Shown here in pieces: positions 51,308 through 59,282 of a DNA stretch of 64,000 nucleotides. The notes beneath the pieces are model-generated. The model was not told the origin of the DNA, did not search any database, and saw only the letters and a list, made by a program, of their open reading frames with translations. Location of the stretch: assembly GCF_001905825.1 (NCBI RefSeq), contig NZ_LIVV01000006.1:434001-498000 (forward strand). The letters run 5' to 3'. This DNA is from Streptomyces sp. CB02009 (GTDB taxonomy: Bacteria > Actinomycetota > Actinomycetes > Streptomycetales > Streptomycetaceae). The translations under genes were made by a program, and so were the position numbers. Within the stretch, counting starts at the first letter, position 1; each line of letters starts with the position of its first letter.

Positions 51308-51375
51308 CAGGGGGTGCTCCCACGCCTCGACTCCTACCGTTCCGCGCGTTCCTCCAGCTCCTAGGACCTGACACC

Positions 51376-52392
51376 ATGACCTACCGCATGCCCGCCGAGT
51401 GGACGCCGCACGAGCGCACCTGGATGGCCTGGCCCAGCCCCAACCCCACCTTCACCAACCCCGACGAGCTGGCCGAGGCCCGCGCGGCCTGGGCGTCCGT
51501 GGCCCGCGCCGTACGCCGCTTCGAGCCCGTCACGCTGGTGGTGGCGCCCGGCGACACCGAGTCGGCCCGCGCCCTCGTCGGTGCGGACGTCGACCTGGTC
51601 GAGCGCGACCTCGACGACGCCTGGATGCGGGACATCGGCCCGACCTTCGTCACCGACGGCACCGAACTGGCCGCCGTGGACTGGGTGTTCAACGGCTGGG
51701 GCGGCCAGGACTGGGCCCGCTGGGAGCACGACTCGAAGATCGCCCGCCATGTCGCCGACGCGGCGGGCGTCCCCGTCCTCTCCTCGCCCCTGGTGAACGA
51801 GGGCGGCGCGATCCACGTCGACGGCGAGGGCACGGTCCTGCTGACCGACACCGTCCAGCTCGGCGCCGGCCGCAACCCCGGCTGGACCCGCGAGCAGGTC
51901 GAGGCGGAGATCCACGCCAAGCTCGGCACGACGAAGGCGATCTGGCTCCCGCACGGCCTCAGCGGCGACTACGGCCTCTACGGCACCCAGGGCCACGTCG
52001 ACATCGTCGCGGCCTTCGCCCGCCCCGGCACGGTCCTCGTCCACAGTCAGCAGGACCCGGCCCACCCCGACTACGAGCGCTCCCGGATGTACGTGAACAT
52101 CCTGCGCGGCCAGACCGACGCCCAGGGCCGCCCCCTGGAGGTCGTCGAGATCCCGGCCCCGACCGTCCTCAAGGACGAGGAGGGCGACTGGGTCGACTAC
52201 TCGTACATCAACCACTACCTGTGCAACGACGGCGTGGTCCTCTGCGCCTTCGACGACCCGCACGACGAACTGGCGGCCGAGATCTTCCGCCGCCTCTTCC
52301 CGGAACGCGAGGTCGTACTGGTCGACGCGCGCACGATCTTCGCAGGTGGGGGCGGCATCCACTGCATCACCCAGCAGCAGCCGCGGGTCTGA
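51376..52392 (+). CDS. aguA: agmatine deiminase
   Basis: 338 aa of the peptidylarginine-deiminase-like (guanidino-modifying) superfamily. It converts agmatine to N-carbamoylputrescine and ammonia. Motifs: PAEWTPHERTWMAWP, DAWMRDIGPTFV, NEGGAIHVDGEGT, the His in GTQGHVDI and nucleophile Cys330 in GGGIHCITQQQP. The ATG at 51376 begins the conserved domain. It heads a likely operon with a TetR regulator 31 nt downstream. Confidence 0.95.
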   Translation: MTYRMPAEWTPHERTWMAWPSPNPTFTNPDELAEARAAWASVARAVRRFEPVTLVVAPGDTESARALVGADVDLVERDLDDAWMRDIGPTFVTDGTELAAVDWVFNGWGGQDWARWEHDSKIARHVADAAGVPVLSSPLVNEGGAIHVDGEGTVLLTDTVQLGAGRNPGWTREQVEAEIHAKLGTTKAIWLPHGLSGDYGLYGTQGHVDIVAAFARPGTVLVHSQQDPAHPDYERSRMYVNILRGQTDAQGRPLEVVEIPAPTVLKDEEGDWVDYSYINHYLCNDGVVLCAFDDPHDELAAEIFRRLFPEREVVLVDARTIFAGGGGIHCITQQQPRV

Positions 52393-52422
52393 GGCGGGGA
52401 GGGGATGAGGTAGAACGTACGA

Positions 52423-53085
52423 GTGACCCGTATGGACCCCTCCGACCCCTCCCGCCCCACCGGCGCCGCCGCCCCGGCCGCCCCGACGCGCCGGCGCAAC
52501 CAGGCCGCCCCTCCCCGTGAGGAGCTGCTCGCCGCGGCCATGGGCACCATTGCCGAGCGCGGGCTCGACGGGCTGACCATGGCCGGGCTCGGGCGGCAGG
52601 TCGGGATGAGCAGCGGGCACCTCCTCTACTACTTCCGCACCAAGGACGAGCTGCTGCTGCAGACCCTGGAGTGGAGCGAGGGGCGCCTCGGCGCCCGGCG
52701 GAGCGCACTGCTCTCCCGGCCGGGGACCGCGCGCGAGCGGCTCGACGGGTACGTCGACGTGTACGTGCCCGAAGGGCCGCGCGATCCGCACTGGATCCTG
52801 TGGCTGGAGGTCTGGAACCGCTCGCAGAACGCCGACGCCGACGCCCGGATCCGCCAGGCCGCCATCGAGGGCGCCTGGCACCGGGACCTGGTCGCGATCC
52901 TGGCCGAGGGCGTCTCGCGCGGGGAGTTCCGCGCCGTCGACCCGGACCGCTTCGCCACCCGTACGAGGGCACTCCTGGACGGCTTCAGCGTGCACGTCGC
53001 GGTGGGTGTGCCGGGCACCGGACGTGAGCAAGTCCTGGCACACGTGGGCGAGTTCATCGAGCAGGACCTGCTGGCGCGACCGTAG
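52423..53085 (+). CDS. TetR-family regulator of the agmatine locus
   Basis: 220 aa. A variable Pro/Ala head precedes the helix-turn-helix (RGLDGLTMAGLGRQVGMSSG and LLYYFRTKDELLLQTLEW). The C-terminal domain has TetR_C-like features (LWLEVWNRSQNADADARIRQ). It lies 31 nt after aguA and probably recognises the twin operators at 51221 and 51290. GTG 52423 follows a -10-like TAGAAC (52411-52416) by 7 nt, so a leaderless secondary transcript is possible; ATG 52432 is an alternative. Confidence 0.87.
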   Translation: MTRMDPSDPSRPTGAAAPAAPTRRRNQAAPPREELLAAAMGTIAERGLDGLTMAGLGRQVGMSSGHLLYYFRTKDELLLQTLEWSEGRLGARRSALLSRPGTARERLDGYVDVYVPEGPRDPHWILWLEVWNRSQNADADARIRQAAIEGAWHRDLVAILAEGVSRGEFRAVDPDRFATRTRALLDGFSVHVAVGVPGTGREQVLAHVGEFIEQDLLARP

Positions 53086-53107
53086 CCGCAGGGGCGCGGG
53101 TCCCGGC

Positions 53108-53176
53108 GCCGGTTCCGCGCCTGCCGTGGTGCCGGTTCCGTGCGGGCCGCCGTGCCGGTTCCGCGCCGCCGCGCGC
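53108..53176. repeat. three imperfect 23-bp tandem repeats
   Basis: GCCGGTTCCG starts at 53108, 53131 and 53154, an exact 23-bp period, with GC-rich variable filler. The block lies between tetR and the MHS transporter. A related ACGGTTCCGG appears just before the transporter ATG. Confidence 0.6.
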
Positions 53177-53262
53177 CGTGACCGCAACGCACGTAAGTAC
53201 ACGGGATCGTTGCCCGCTACACCCTTGTTGCCCCGGCACCACCTCCGGCACGGTTCCGGTCC

Positions 53263-54612
53263 ATGGGACGAGAGCACTGGAAGAAGATCTGGGTCGGCTC
53301 CGCCGGCAACATGGTCGAGTGGTTCGACTGGTTCGTGTACGCGAGCTTCGCCACCTACTTCGCGGGGGCCTTCTTCCCCGAGGGCAACGACACCGCCAAA
53401 CTCATGAACACCGCCGGCATCTTCGCCGTCGGCTTCTTCATGCGGCCCGTCGGCGGCTGGCTCCTCGGCCGGGTCGGCGACCGCAAGGGCCGCAAGGCGG
53501 CCCTCACCCTGACCGTCACCCTGATGTCCGCCTCCGCGCTCCTCATCGCGGTCGCGCCCACCTACTCCGTCGCCGGATACGGCGGCGCCGCCGTCCTCCT
53601 GGTCGCCCGCCTCCTCCAGGGGCTCTCCGTCGGCGGCGAGTACGCCGCGAGCGCCACCTACCTCACCGAGGCGTCGGCCCCGGAGCACCGCGGCTTCGCC
53701 TCCAGCTTCCAGTACGTGTCGATGACCGCCGGCCAGATCCTCGGACTCGGCCTGCTGCTCGTCCTCCAGCACACCCTGTCCGCCGAGGCCCTGCACAGCT
53801 GGGGCTGGCGCATCCCGTTCGTCATCGGCGCCCTCGGCGCGGCCGTCGTCTTCTACCTGCGCCGCACGATGCTGGAGACGGAGGTGTACGAGACCACCGC
53901 GGACGACGGGGTCGCGAGCGAGCAGAAGGGCACCCTCAAGGCCCTGTGGGCGCACCGGCGCGAGGCCTTCCTCGTCGTCGCCCTCACCATGGGCGGCACC
54001 GTGGCGTACTACACGTACACCACCTACCTCACCAAGTACCTCTCCAACTCCGCCGGCCTCCCCAAGCAGACCGCGACCCTGGTCTCCTTCTGCGCCCTCA
54101 TCGTCTTCGCCTGCCTCCAGCCGCTGGCCGGCCGGCTCTCCGACCGCATCGGCCGCCGCCCGCTCCTGATCACCTTCGCGGTCGGCTCCACCCTCCTCAC
54201 CGTGCCGATCCTGACGATGCTCAAGCACGCGGGCTCCTTCTGGCCCGCCCTCGGGCTCTCCCTGCTGGCGCTCGTCGTCGTCACCGGCTACACCTCCATC
54301 AACGCCTGCGTGAAGGCCGAGCTCTTCCCCACCGGCATCCGCGCGCTCGGCGTCGCCCTGCCGTACGCCGTCGCCAACGCGCTCTTCGGCGGCACCGCCG
54401 AGTACGTGGCCCTCTGGTTCAAGGACGCGGGCGTCGAGTCGGGCTTCTACTGGTACGTGGCGGGCTGCGCGGCCGTCTCCCTGGTCGTCTACCTCATGAT
54501 GCGGGAGACCAGGGACATCGACCTGGGCCGCGTCGGGACGGACGGCGCCGGGGTTTCCGGCGAGAAGCGCGGGCAGGCGGGCGGCTCGCCGGAGCGGCTG
54601 CCGGTGGCGTGA
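53263..54612 (+). CDS. MFS transporter, metabolite:H+ symporter (MHS/KgtP-like)
   Basis: 449 aa, twelve helices. The MHS signature GNMVEWFDWFVYASFATYF opens the protein; GDRKGRKAALT (loop 2-3), LLQGLSVGGEYAASATYLTE and GRLSDRIGRRPLL (loop 8-9) follow. Relatives import alpha-ketoglutarate, citrate, proline/betaine or shikimate; which one applies is unclear. Start is the ATG at 53263. Its last codons and stop fall in a 43-bp tandem repeat, so the Gly/Arg-rich C-terminus may vary between strains. Confidence 0.9.
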   Translation: MGREHWKKIWVGSAGNMVEWFDWFVYASFATYFAGAFFPEGNDTAKLMNTAGIFAVGFFMRPVGGWLLGRVGDRKGRKAALTLTVTLMSASALLIAVAPTYSVAGYGGAAVLLVARLLQGLSVGGEYAASATYLTEASAPEHRGFASSFQYVSMTAGQILGLGLLLVLQHTLSAEALHSWGWRIPFVIGALGAAVVFYLRRTMLETEVYETTADDGVASEQKGTLKALWAHRREAFLVVALTMGGTVAYYTYTTYLTKYLSNSAGLPKQTATLVSFCALIVFACLQPLAGRLSDRIGRRPLLITFAVGSTLLTVPILTMLKHAGSFWPALGLSLLALVVVTGYTSINACVKAELFPTGIRALGVALPYAVANALFGGTAEYVALWFKDAGVESGFYWYVAGCAAVSLVVYLMMRETRDIDLGRVGTDGAGVSGEKRGQAGGSPERLPVA

Positions 54613-54699
54613 ACGCGGGGGCGACGGGTCTCCCGAACGGCTGCCGGTGGCGTGAACGCGGGGGCGGAAGGCCACCCGAACGGCTGCCCGTATCGTGAG
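54595..54699. repeat. 43-bp tandem repeat spanning the transporter stop codon
   Basis: A 29-bp exact block beginning CGGCTGCCGGTGGCGTGAAC occurs at 54595 and again at 54638; a third, decayed copy starts at 54681. The TGA stop of the transporter is inside the first copy and is repeated in the second. Confidence 0.75.
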
Positions 54700-54756
54700 A
54701 CCCCCGTCCCGCCGGGCCGCCACCTGTGTCAGACTTCCGGCGTGCTTGCTACCACG

Positions 54757-54798
54757 ATGATTATCGGCAGCAGCGCGCCGGTCCGCAGTGGCCACTGA
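54757..54798 (+). CDS. putative cimA leader peptide (attenuator)
   Basis: ATG at 54757 encodes MIIGSSAPVRSGH, with two consecutive Ile codons and a Val. An in-frame GTG at 54742 would extend it with Leu-Ala-Thr-Thr before the Met. No strong Shine-Dalgarno is visible. A U-tailed terminator begins 55 nt after its stop and cimA 182 nt after, the same layout as at ilvB. Isoleucine is the end product of the citramalate route. Confidence 0.55.
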   Translation: MIIGSSAPVRSGH

Positions 54799-54852
54799 AT
54801 CGCGGCACGACCCCCGCGGCAGTGGACACCGTGCCCCAGACCCGCGCGCAGA

Positions 54853-54878
54853 CCTCTCGCACCCGCGAGGGGTTTTTT
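54853..54878 (+). terminator. cimA attenuator-like terminator
   Basis: CCTCTCGC (54853-54860) pairs with GCGAGGGG (54865-54872; one G-U) around an ACCC loop, followed directly by six Ts. The 3' arm and T run (GCGAGGGGTTTTTT) almost duplicate those of the ilvB attenuator. It ends about 100 nt before the cimA ATG. Confidence 0.85.
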
Positions 54879-54980
54879 CGTTTTCCGGCCCCACCCACGC
54901 CGGAAGCGGACGCCGCGTGAGAATGGGGGCAAGTGGATCCAGACCTTCCGGAGCCACATCCGACAGGAGCCATCACAGTC

Positions 54981-56597
54981 ATGACCACGGAGAACGCCGA
55001 GAGCCAGCGCCTCGACGACAGCTTCCATGTCTTCGACACGACGCTGCGCGACGGGGCGCAGCGTGAAGGCATCAACCTCACCGTCGCGGACAAGCTGACC
55101 ATCGCCCGGCACCTCGACGAGTTCGGCGTGGGCTTCATCGAGGGCGGCTGGCCCGGGGCCAACCCGCGCGACACGGAGTTCTTCGCCCGCGCCCGCCAGG
55201 AGATCGCGTTCAAGAACGCGCAGCTCGTCGCCTTCGGCGCCACCCGCAGACCGGGCGGCGACGCCGCCGTCGACCCGCAGGTCAGGGCCCTCCTCGACTC
55301 CGGCGCCCCGGTCGTCACGCTCGTCGCCAAGTCGCACGACCGGCACGTCGAGCTCGCACTGCGCACCACCCTCGAAGAGAACCTGGAGATGGTCCGCGAC
55401 ACCGTCTCCCACCTGGTCTCCCAGGGCCGCCGCGTCTTCGTCGACTGCGAGCACTTCTTCGACGGCTACAAGGCCAACCCCGACTACGCCAAGGCCGTCG
55501 TCCGCGCCGCGTCCGAGGCCGGCGCCGACGTCGTCATCCTCTGCGACACCAACGGCGGCATGCTCCCCGCCCAGATCCAGGCCGTCGTCGCCACCGTCCT
55601 CGCCGACACCGGCGCCCGCCTCGGCATCCACGCCCAGGACGACACCGGCTGCGCCGTCGCCAACACCCTGGCCGCCGTCGACGCCGGAGCCACCCACGTC
55701 CAGTGCACCGCCAACGGCTACGGCGAGCGGGTCGGCAACGCCAACCTCTTCCCCGTGGTCGCCGCCCTGGAGCTCAAGTACGGCAAGAAGGTGCTGCCCG
55801 ACGGCGCCCTCGCCGAGATGACCCGGATCTCGCACGCCATCGCCGAGGTCGTCAACCTCACCCCCTCCACCCACCAGCCCTACGTCGGCGTCTCCGCCTT
55901 CGCGCACAAGGCCGGGCTCCACGCCTCCGCGATCAAGGTCGACCCCGACCTCTACCAGCACATCGACCCCGAGCTGGTCGGCAACACCATGCGGATGCTG
56001 GTCTCCGACATGGCCGGCCGGGCCTCCATCGAGCTCAAGGGCAAGGAGCTCGGCGTCGACCTGGGCGACGACCGCGCGCTCGTGGCCCGGGTCGTCGAGC
56101 GGGTCAAGGAGCGCGAGCTCCAGGGCTACACCTACGAGGCCGCCGACGCCTCCTTCGAGCTGCTCCTCCGGGAGGAGGCCGAGGGCCGCGCCCGCCGCTA
56201 CTTCCGTACGGAGTCCTGGCGCGCGATCGTCGAGGACCGCCCCGACGGCACCCACGCCAACGAGGCCACGGTGAAGCTCTGGGCCAAGGGCGAGCGAATC
56301 GTCGCCACCGCCGAGGGCAACGGCCCCGTCAACGCCCTCGACCGCGCGATGCGCCTCGCCCTGGAGCGGATCTACCCGCAGCTCGCCAAGTTCGAGCTGG
56401 TCGACTACAAGGTCCGCATCCTGGAGGGCCGCCACGGCACCGAGTCCACCACCCGCGTCCTGATCACCACCAGCGACGGCAACGGCGAGTGGTCGACGGT
56501 CGGCGTCGGCGAGAACGTCATCGCCGCCTCCTGGCAGGCCCTGGAGGACGCCTTCACGTACGGAGTGCTGCGCGCCGGGATCGACCCCGCCGAGTAG
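54981..56597 (+). CDS. cimA: (R)-citramalate synthase
   Basis: 538 aa, DRE-TIM metallolyase family. The signature FDTTLRDGAQREGIN differs from isopropylmalate synthases and matches the CimA group, as do DCEHFFDGYKANPDYA, LCDTNGGMLP, TGCAVANTLAAVDAGATHVQ and the C-terminal allosteric domain ending DAFTYGVL. It joins pyruvate and acetyl-CoA, giving a threonine-independent path to isoleucine. ATG 54981 with AGGAG 11 nt upstream is used; an in-frame GTG at 54933 is possible. Confidence 0.93.
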   Translation: MTTENAESQRLDDSFHVFDTTLRDGAQREGINLTVADKLTIARHLDEFGVGFIEGGWPGANPRDTEFFARARQEIAFKNAQLVAFGATRRPGGDAAVDPQVRALLDSGAPVVTLVAKSHDRHVELALRTTLEENLEMVRDTVSHLVSQGRRVFVDCEHFFDGYKANPDYAKAVVRAASEAGADVVILCDTNGGMLPAQIQAVVATVLADTGARLGIHAQDDTGCAVANTLAAVDAGATHVQCTANGYGERVGNANLFPVVAALELKYGKKVLPDGALAEMTRISHAIAEVVNLTPSTHQPYVGVSAFAHKAGLHASAIKVDPDLYQHIDPELVGNTMRMLVSDMAGRASIELKGKELGVDLGDDRALVARVVERVKERELQGYTYEAADASFELLLREEAEGRARRYFRTESWRAIVEDRPDGTHANEATVKLWAKGERIVATAEGNGPVNALDRAMRLALERIYPQLAKFELVDYKVRILEGRHGTESTTRVLITTSDGNGEWSTVGVGENVIAASWQALEDAFTYGVLRAGIDPAE

Positions 56598-56627
56598 CCC
56601 TCTATGTCTTGTTTGTCGTGCTTCGGG

Positions 56628-56633
56628 TAGCGT
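56628..56633 (+). promoter_or_regulatory. leaderless -10 box of the Gly-rich membrane protein gene
   Basis: TAGCGT ends 7 nt before the ATG at 56640, with no Shine-Dalgarno between. The same hexamer stands before the genes at 18951 and 59143. Confidence 0.5.
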
Positions 56634-56639
56634 CGAACC

Positions 56640-57995
56640 ATGAGGACCAGGCCGCTTTCCCTCCTGTCGGCCCTCGCCGGGCTGATGATGCTGCTGCTCC
56701 TGGCCCTGGCCCCCTCCGCGGGCGCCAGGGCCACGGGGATCCCCGACGCGGCCGCCGCCCTGAAACAGGGCCCGGTGTACGTCGACCCGGGCGCCGCCGA
56801 CCAGCTGTCGAAGTCCGAGGCGGACGCCCTCGCCCAGAGGATCAAGGACGCGGACAAGCCCCTGTTCGTGGCGGTCCTGCCCGCGAACGCGCAGTTCCCG
56901 CCGAAGGACCTGCTGGCGAACCTGCGGACCCAGACCGGCATCACCGGCCTGTACGCGGTCCGCCTCGGCGACGGCTTCGACGCGGGCGCCGACCGCGCCG
57001 TCATGTCCGAGCAGGCCGTACGGAACCTCGTGACCTCCGTACGCCAGCCGGGCGTCGACGCGGCCACCGAACTCGACAACTTCGTCGACCAGGCCCTGCC
57101 CACCCTGCGCGGCTCCGCCCCCGCGGGCTGGGGCTCCGTCGGCACCGACGACGGCGTGCCCGTCGCCGGCCTGGTGATCCTCGGCGCCGTGGTCGCCGCC
57201 GGAGGCGCGGGCGCCTACACGGTCGTCCGCCGCAACCGGCTCCGCAAGGAGGCCGAGGAGCGCGCCGCCCTCGACAAGCTCAGGGTCGTCGTCGACGAGG
57301 ACATCACCGCCTTCGGCGAGGAACTCGAACGCCTCGACTTCCACCCCGCGGAGGCCGGCGCCGACGACGCCATGCGCGGCGACTACGAACGCTCCCTCGA
57401 CGCGTACGACAAGGCGAAGTCCCTGATGGCCTCCGCCGGCCGGCCCCATGACGTCCGCGCGGTCACCGAGGCCCTGGAAGACGGCCGCTACTCGCTCGCC
57501 GTCCTGGCCGCCCGCCGCGAGTCCCGGCCGCTCCCCGAGCGCCGCGCCCCCTGCTTCTTCGACCCGCGCCACGGCCCCTCCACCGAGGACCGCACCTGGA
57601 CCCCGGCCGGCGGCACCGCCCGCCAGGTCCCGGTGTGCGCCGCCGACGCGTCCCGCCTCGACGACGGCCTGGACCCGATGGCCCGCACGGTCGACGCGGA
57701 CGGCGTCCGCCGCCCCTACTGGGAGGCGGGCCCGGCTTACGGCCCCTGGGCCGGCGGCTACTTCGGCGGCGGCCTCCTCCCCGGCCTCCTGATGGGCACC
57801 GTCCTCGGCTCGATGCTCTCCACCCCGGCCTACGCGGCCGAGTACGGCGGCGGAGACTTCCAGGGCGGCGACTTCTCGGGCGCCGACTTCGACTCCGGCG
57901 ACTTCGGCGGCAGCGGCTTCGGCGACGGAGGCGGCGGCTTCGGAGGCGGCGACTTCGGCGGGGGCGGCGACTTCGGCGGCGGGGGCGGGTTCTAG
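56640..57995 (+). CDS. membrane protein with Gly-rich FGGGD-type tail
   Basis: 451 aa. A signal-like helix (LLSALAGLMMLLLLALAPSA) leads into an extracytoplasmic domain (about 35-170), a membrane helix near 182-200 (VAGLVILGAVVAAGGAGAYT), a charged helical stretch and a Trp/Gly region. The last 50 residues are repeats built on GGDF/GGGGFGGG. The outer domain resembles the fold of TPM-type proteins but I am not certain. Similar Gly-Asp-Phe tails occur in DUF-type membrane proteins of Streptomyces. It follows cimA by 42 nt with its own promoter. Confidence 0.72.
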   Translation: MRTRPLSLLSALAGLMMLLLLALAPSAGARATGIPDAAAALKQGPVYVDPGAADQLSKSEADALAQRIKDADKPLFVAVLPANAQFPPKDLLANLRTQTGITGLYAVRLGDGFDAGADRAVMSEQAVRNLVTSVRQPGVDAATELDNFVDQALPTLRGSAPAGWGSVGTDDGVPVAGLVILGAVVAAGGAGAYTVVRRNRLRKEAEERAALDKLRVVVDEDITAFGEELERLDFHPAEAGADDAMRGDYERSLDAYDKAKSLMASAGRPHDVRAVTEALEDGRYSLAVLAARRESRPLPERRAPCFFDPRHGPSTEDRTWTPAGGTARQVPVCAADASRLDDGLDPMARTVDADGVRRPYWEAGPAYGPWAGGYFGGGLLPGLLMGTVLGSMLSTPAYAAEYGGGDFQGGDFSGADFDSGDFGGSGFGDGGGGFGGGDFGGGGDFGGGGGF

Positions 57996-58042
57996 CCCGG
58001 GGTCCGGCGGGGCCTCGGGCCGGGCAGCGGTCCGGCGGGGCC

Positions 58043-59143
58043 TCAGACCAGCGGCTTCACCGACATCAGCAGGTGGCGGTGGGTCGGGTTCGGGCCGTCG
58101 GTGAGGAGGGCTCGCTGGCCCGGGCCCAGGAGGTGGAAGTGGACCTCCGGGGTGTCCAGGGTGTTCAGGGCGTCCAGGAGGTAGCCGGGATTGAAGGCGA
58201 CCGTGAGGGTGTCCGGGCCCGTGAGGGTGGCCGGGAGGTGCTGGGAGGCCACGTCGTCCTCGTAGCCCGCCTGGAGGTGGATCGACGTGGGGGTGAAGGT
58301 CAGCTGGACCGGGCCGTCGCCCTCGGCGACGACCGCGACCCGCTTCACGGCCTCGGTCAGCGGGGTCCGGTCGGTGGCGGCCAGGGCGTGGTCGCCGAGG
58401 GCGAAGAGCTTGTCGTGGCGGGGGAGGCGGCCGTCCAGGAGACGCGTGGTGGTGCGCAGGCCGTCGCTCTCGAAGCCGATCGAGCCGCCGTCCAGGGCGA
58501 GCCGGGCCGGGCCCGCGCCCGCCAGGGAGCGGGCGATCTCGGTGAGCCGCCGGGCCGGGACGACCACGTCGGCCGGTCCGCCGCCGTCCGCCTCCGGCTT
58601 CCACTCCAGGGTCCGGACCGCGTAGCGGTAGCGGTCGGTGGCCGCGAGCGTCATGGCCGTGCCGTCCAGCGCGAGCCGTATCCCGGTGAGGACCGGCAGC
58701 GAGTCGTCCCGGCCCGCGGCCACGGCCACCTGGCCGACCGCCGCGGCGAAGGCGCCCCCGTCCACCAGGCCGCGGACCTCGGGCAGCGCGGGCGGCGCCG
58801 GGTAGTCGTCCAGCGGCAGCAGGGAGAGGCCGAAGCGGGCGTCGCCCGAGGTGACCGAGAGCCGGGCGCCCTCCACGGAGAGCTCCGTGAGGCCCCGGGG
58901 GAGCACCTTGCAGATGTCGAGCAGCCGGCGGCCCAGGACCAGGGCCCGGCCCTCGACGTCCGTGTCGGCCTCGACCTCGACCCGCGCCGAGGCCTCGTGG
59001 TCGAGGCCGGAGACCCGCAGACGGCCGTCCGCCGCCTCCAGGAGCAGACCGCCGAGGACGGGCATGGGGGAGCGGGCCGGCAGGACGCGCGCGGCCCAGG
59101 CCACGGCATCGGTCAACACGCCGCTGTCGATACGGAATTCCAT
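58043..59143 (-). CDS. DNA polymerase III beta-clamp paralogue
   Basis: 366 aa, the length and three-domain plan of DnaN. It opens MEFRIDSGVLTDAVAWAARV and contains LLEAADGRLRVSGLDHEASA, RRLLDICKVLP, VLTGIRLALDGTAMTLAATD and a C-terminal HLLMSVKPL. Streptomyces carry the replicative dnaN beside dnaA at oriC; this gene is far from any such context, so I take it as a second clamp. ATG 59143 is chosen over the longer frame because TAGCGT (59156-59151 on this strand) stands 8 nt upstream. Confidence 0.85.
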   Translation of the reverse strand: MEFRIDSGVLTDAVAWAARVLPARSPMPVLGGLLLEAADGRLRVSGLDHEASARVEVEADTDVEGRALVLGRRLLDICKVLPRGLTELSVEGARLSVTSGDARFGLSLLPLDDYPAPPALPEVRGLVDGGAFAAAVGQVAVAAGRDDSLPVLTGIRLALDGTAMTLAATDRYRYAVRTLEWKPEADGGGPADVVVPARRLTEIARSLAGAGPARLALDGGSIGFESDGLRTTTRLLDGRLPRHDKLFALGDHALAATDRTPLTEAVKRVAVVAEGDGPVQLTFTPTSIHLQAGYEDDVASQHLPATLTGPDTLTVAFNPGYLLDALNTLDTPEVHFHLLGPGQRALLTDGPNPTHRHLLMSVKPLV

Positions 59144-59150
59144 GCCGCCG

Positions 59151-59156
59151 ACGCTA
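59151..59156 (-). promoter_or_regulatory. leaderless -10 box of the beta-clamp paralogue
   Basis: TAGCGT on the reverse strand ends 8 nt before the ATG at 59143. Confidence 0.45.
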
Positions 59157-59282
59157 GACGCCACCACTGACAACGCCGTCGACCCGCGGGGGCGGCCGTC
59201 CCCGGGTGCCTCGGGAAGGGAACCGCTCCCTCGGTCGTTGCAGTCGTCTGGCAGGTCGTCGACGTTCAGGGGCAGTGAAGCG

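Noticed and set aside
57840..57994. Gly-rich codon repeats as a DNA repeat element
   Set aside because: They are the in-frame coding of a Gly/Asp/Phe protein tail with varied codons, not a mobile or structural repeat.
54729..58604. Reverse-strand open frame of 1291 codons antisense to cimA and the next gene
   Set aside because: Same shadow effect; it crosses the intergenic attenuator and several clear genes on the other strand.
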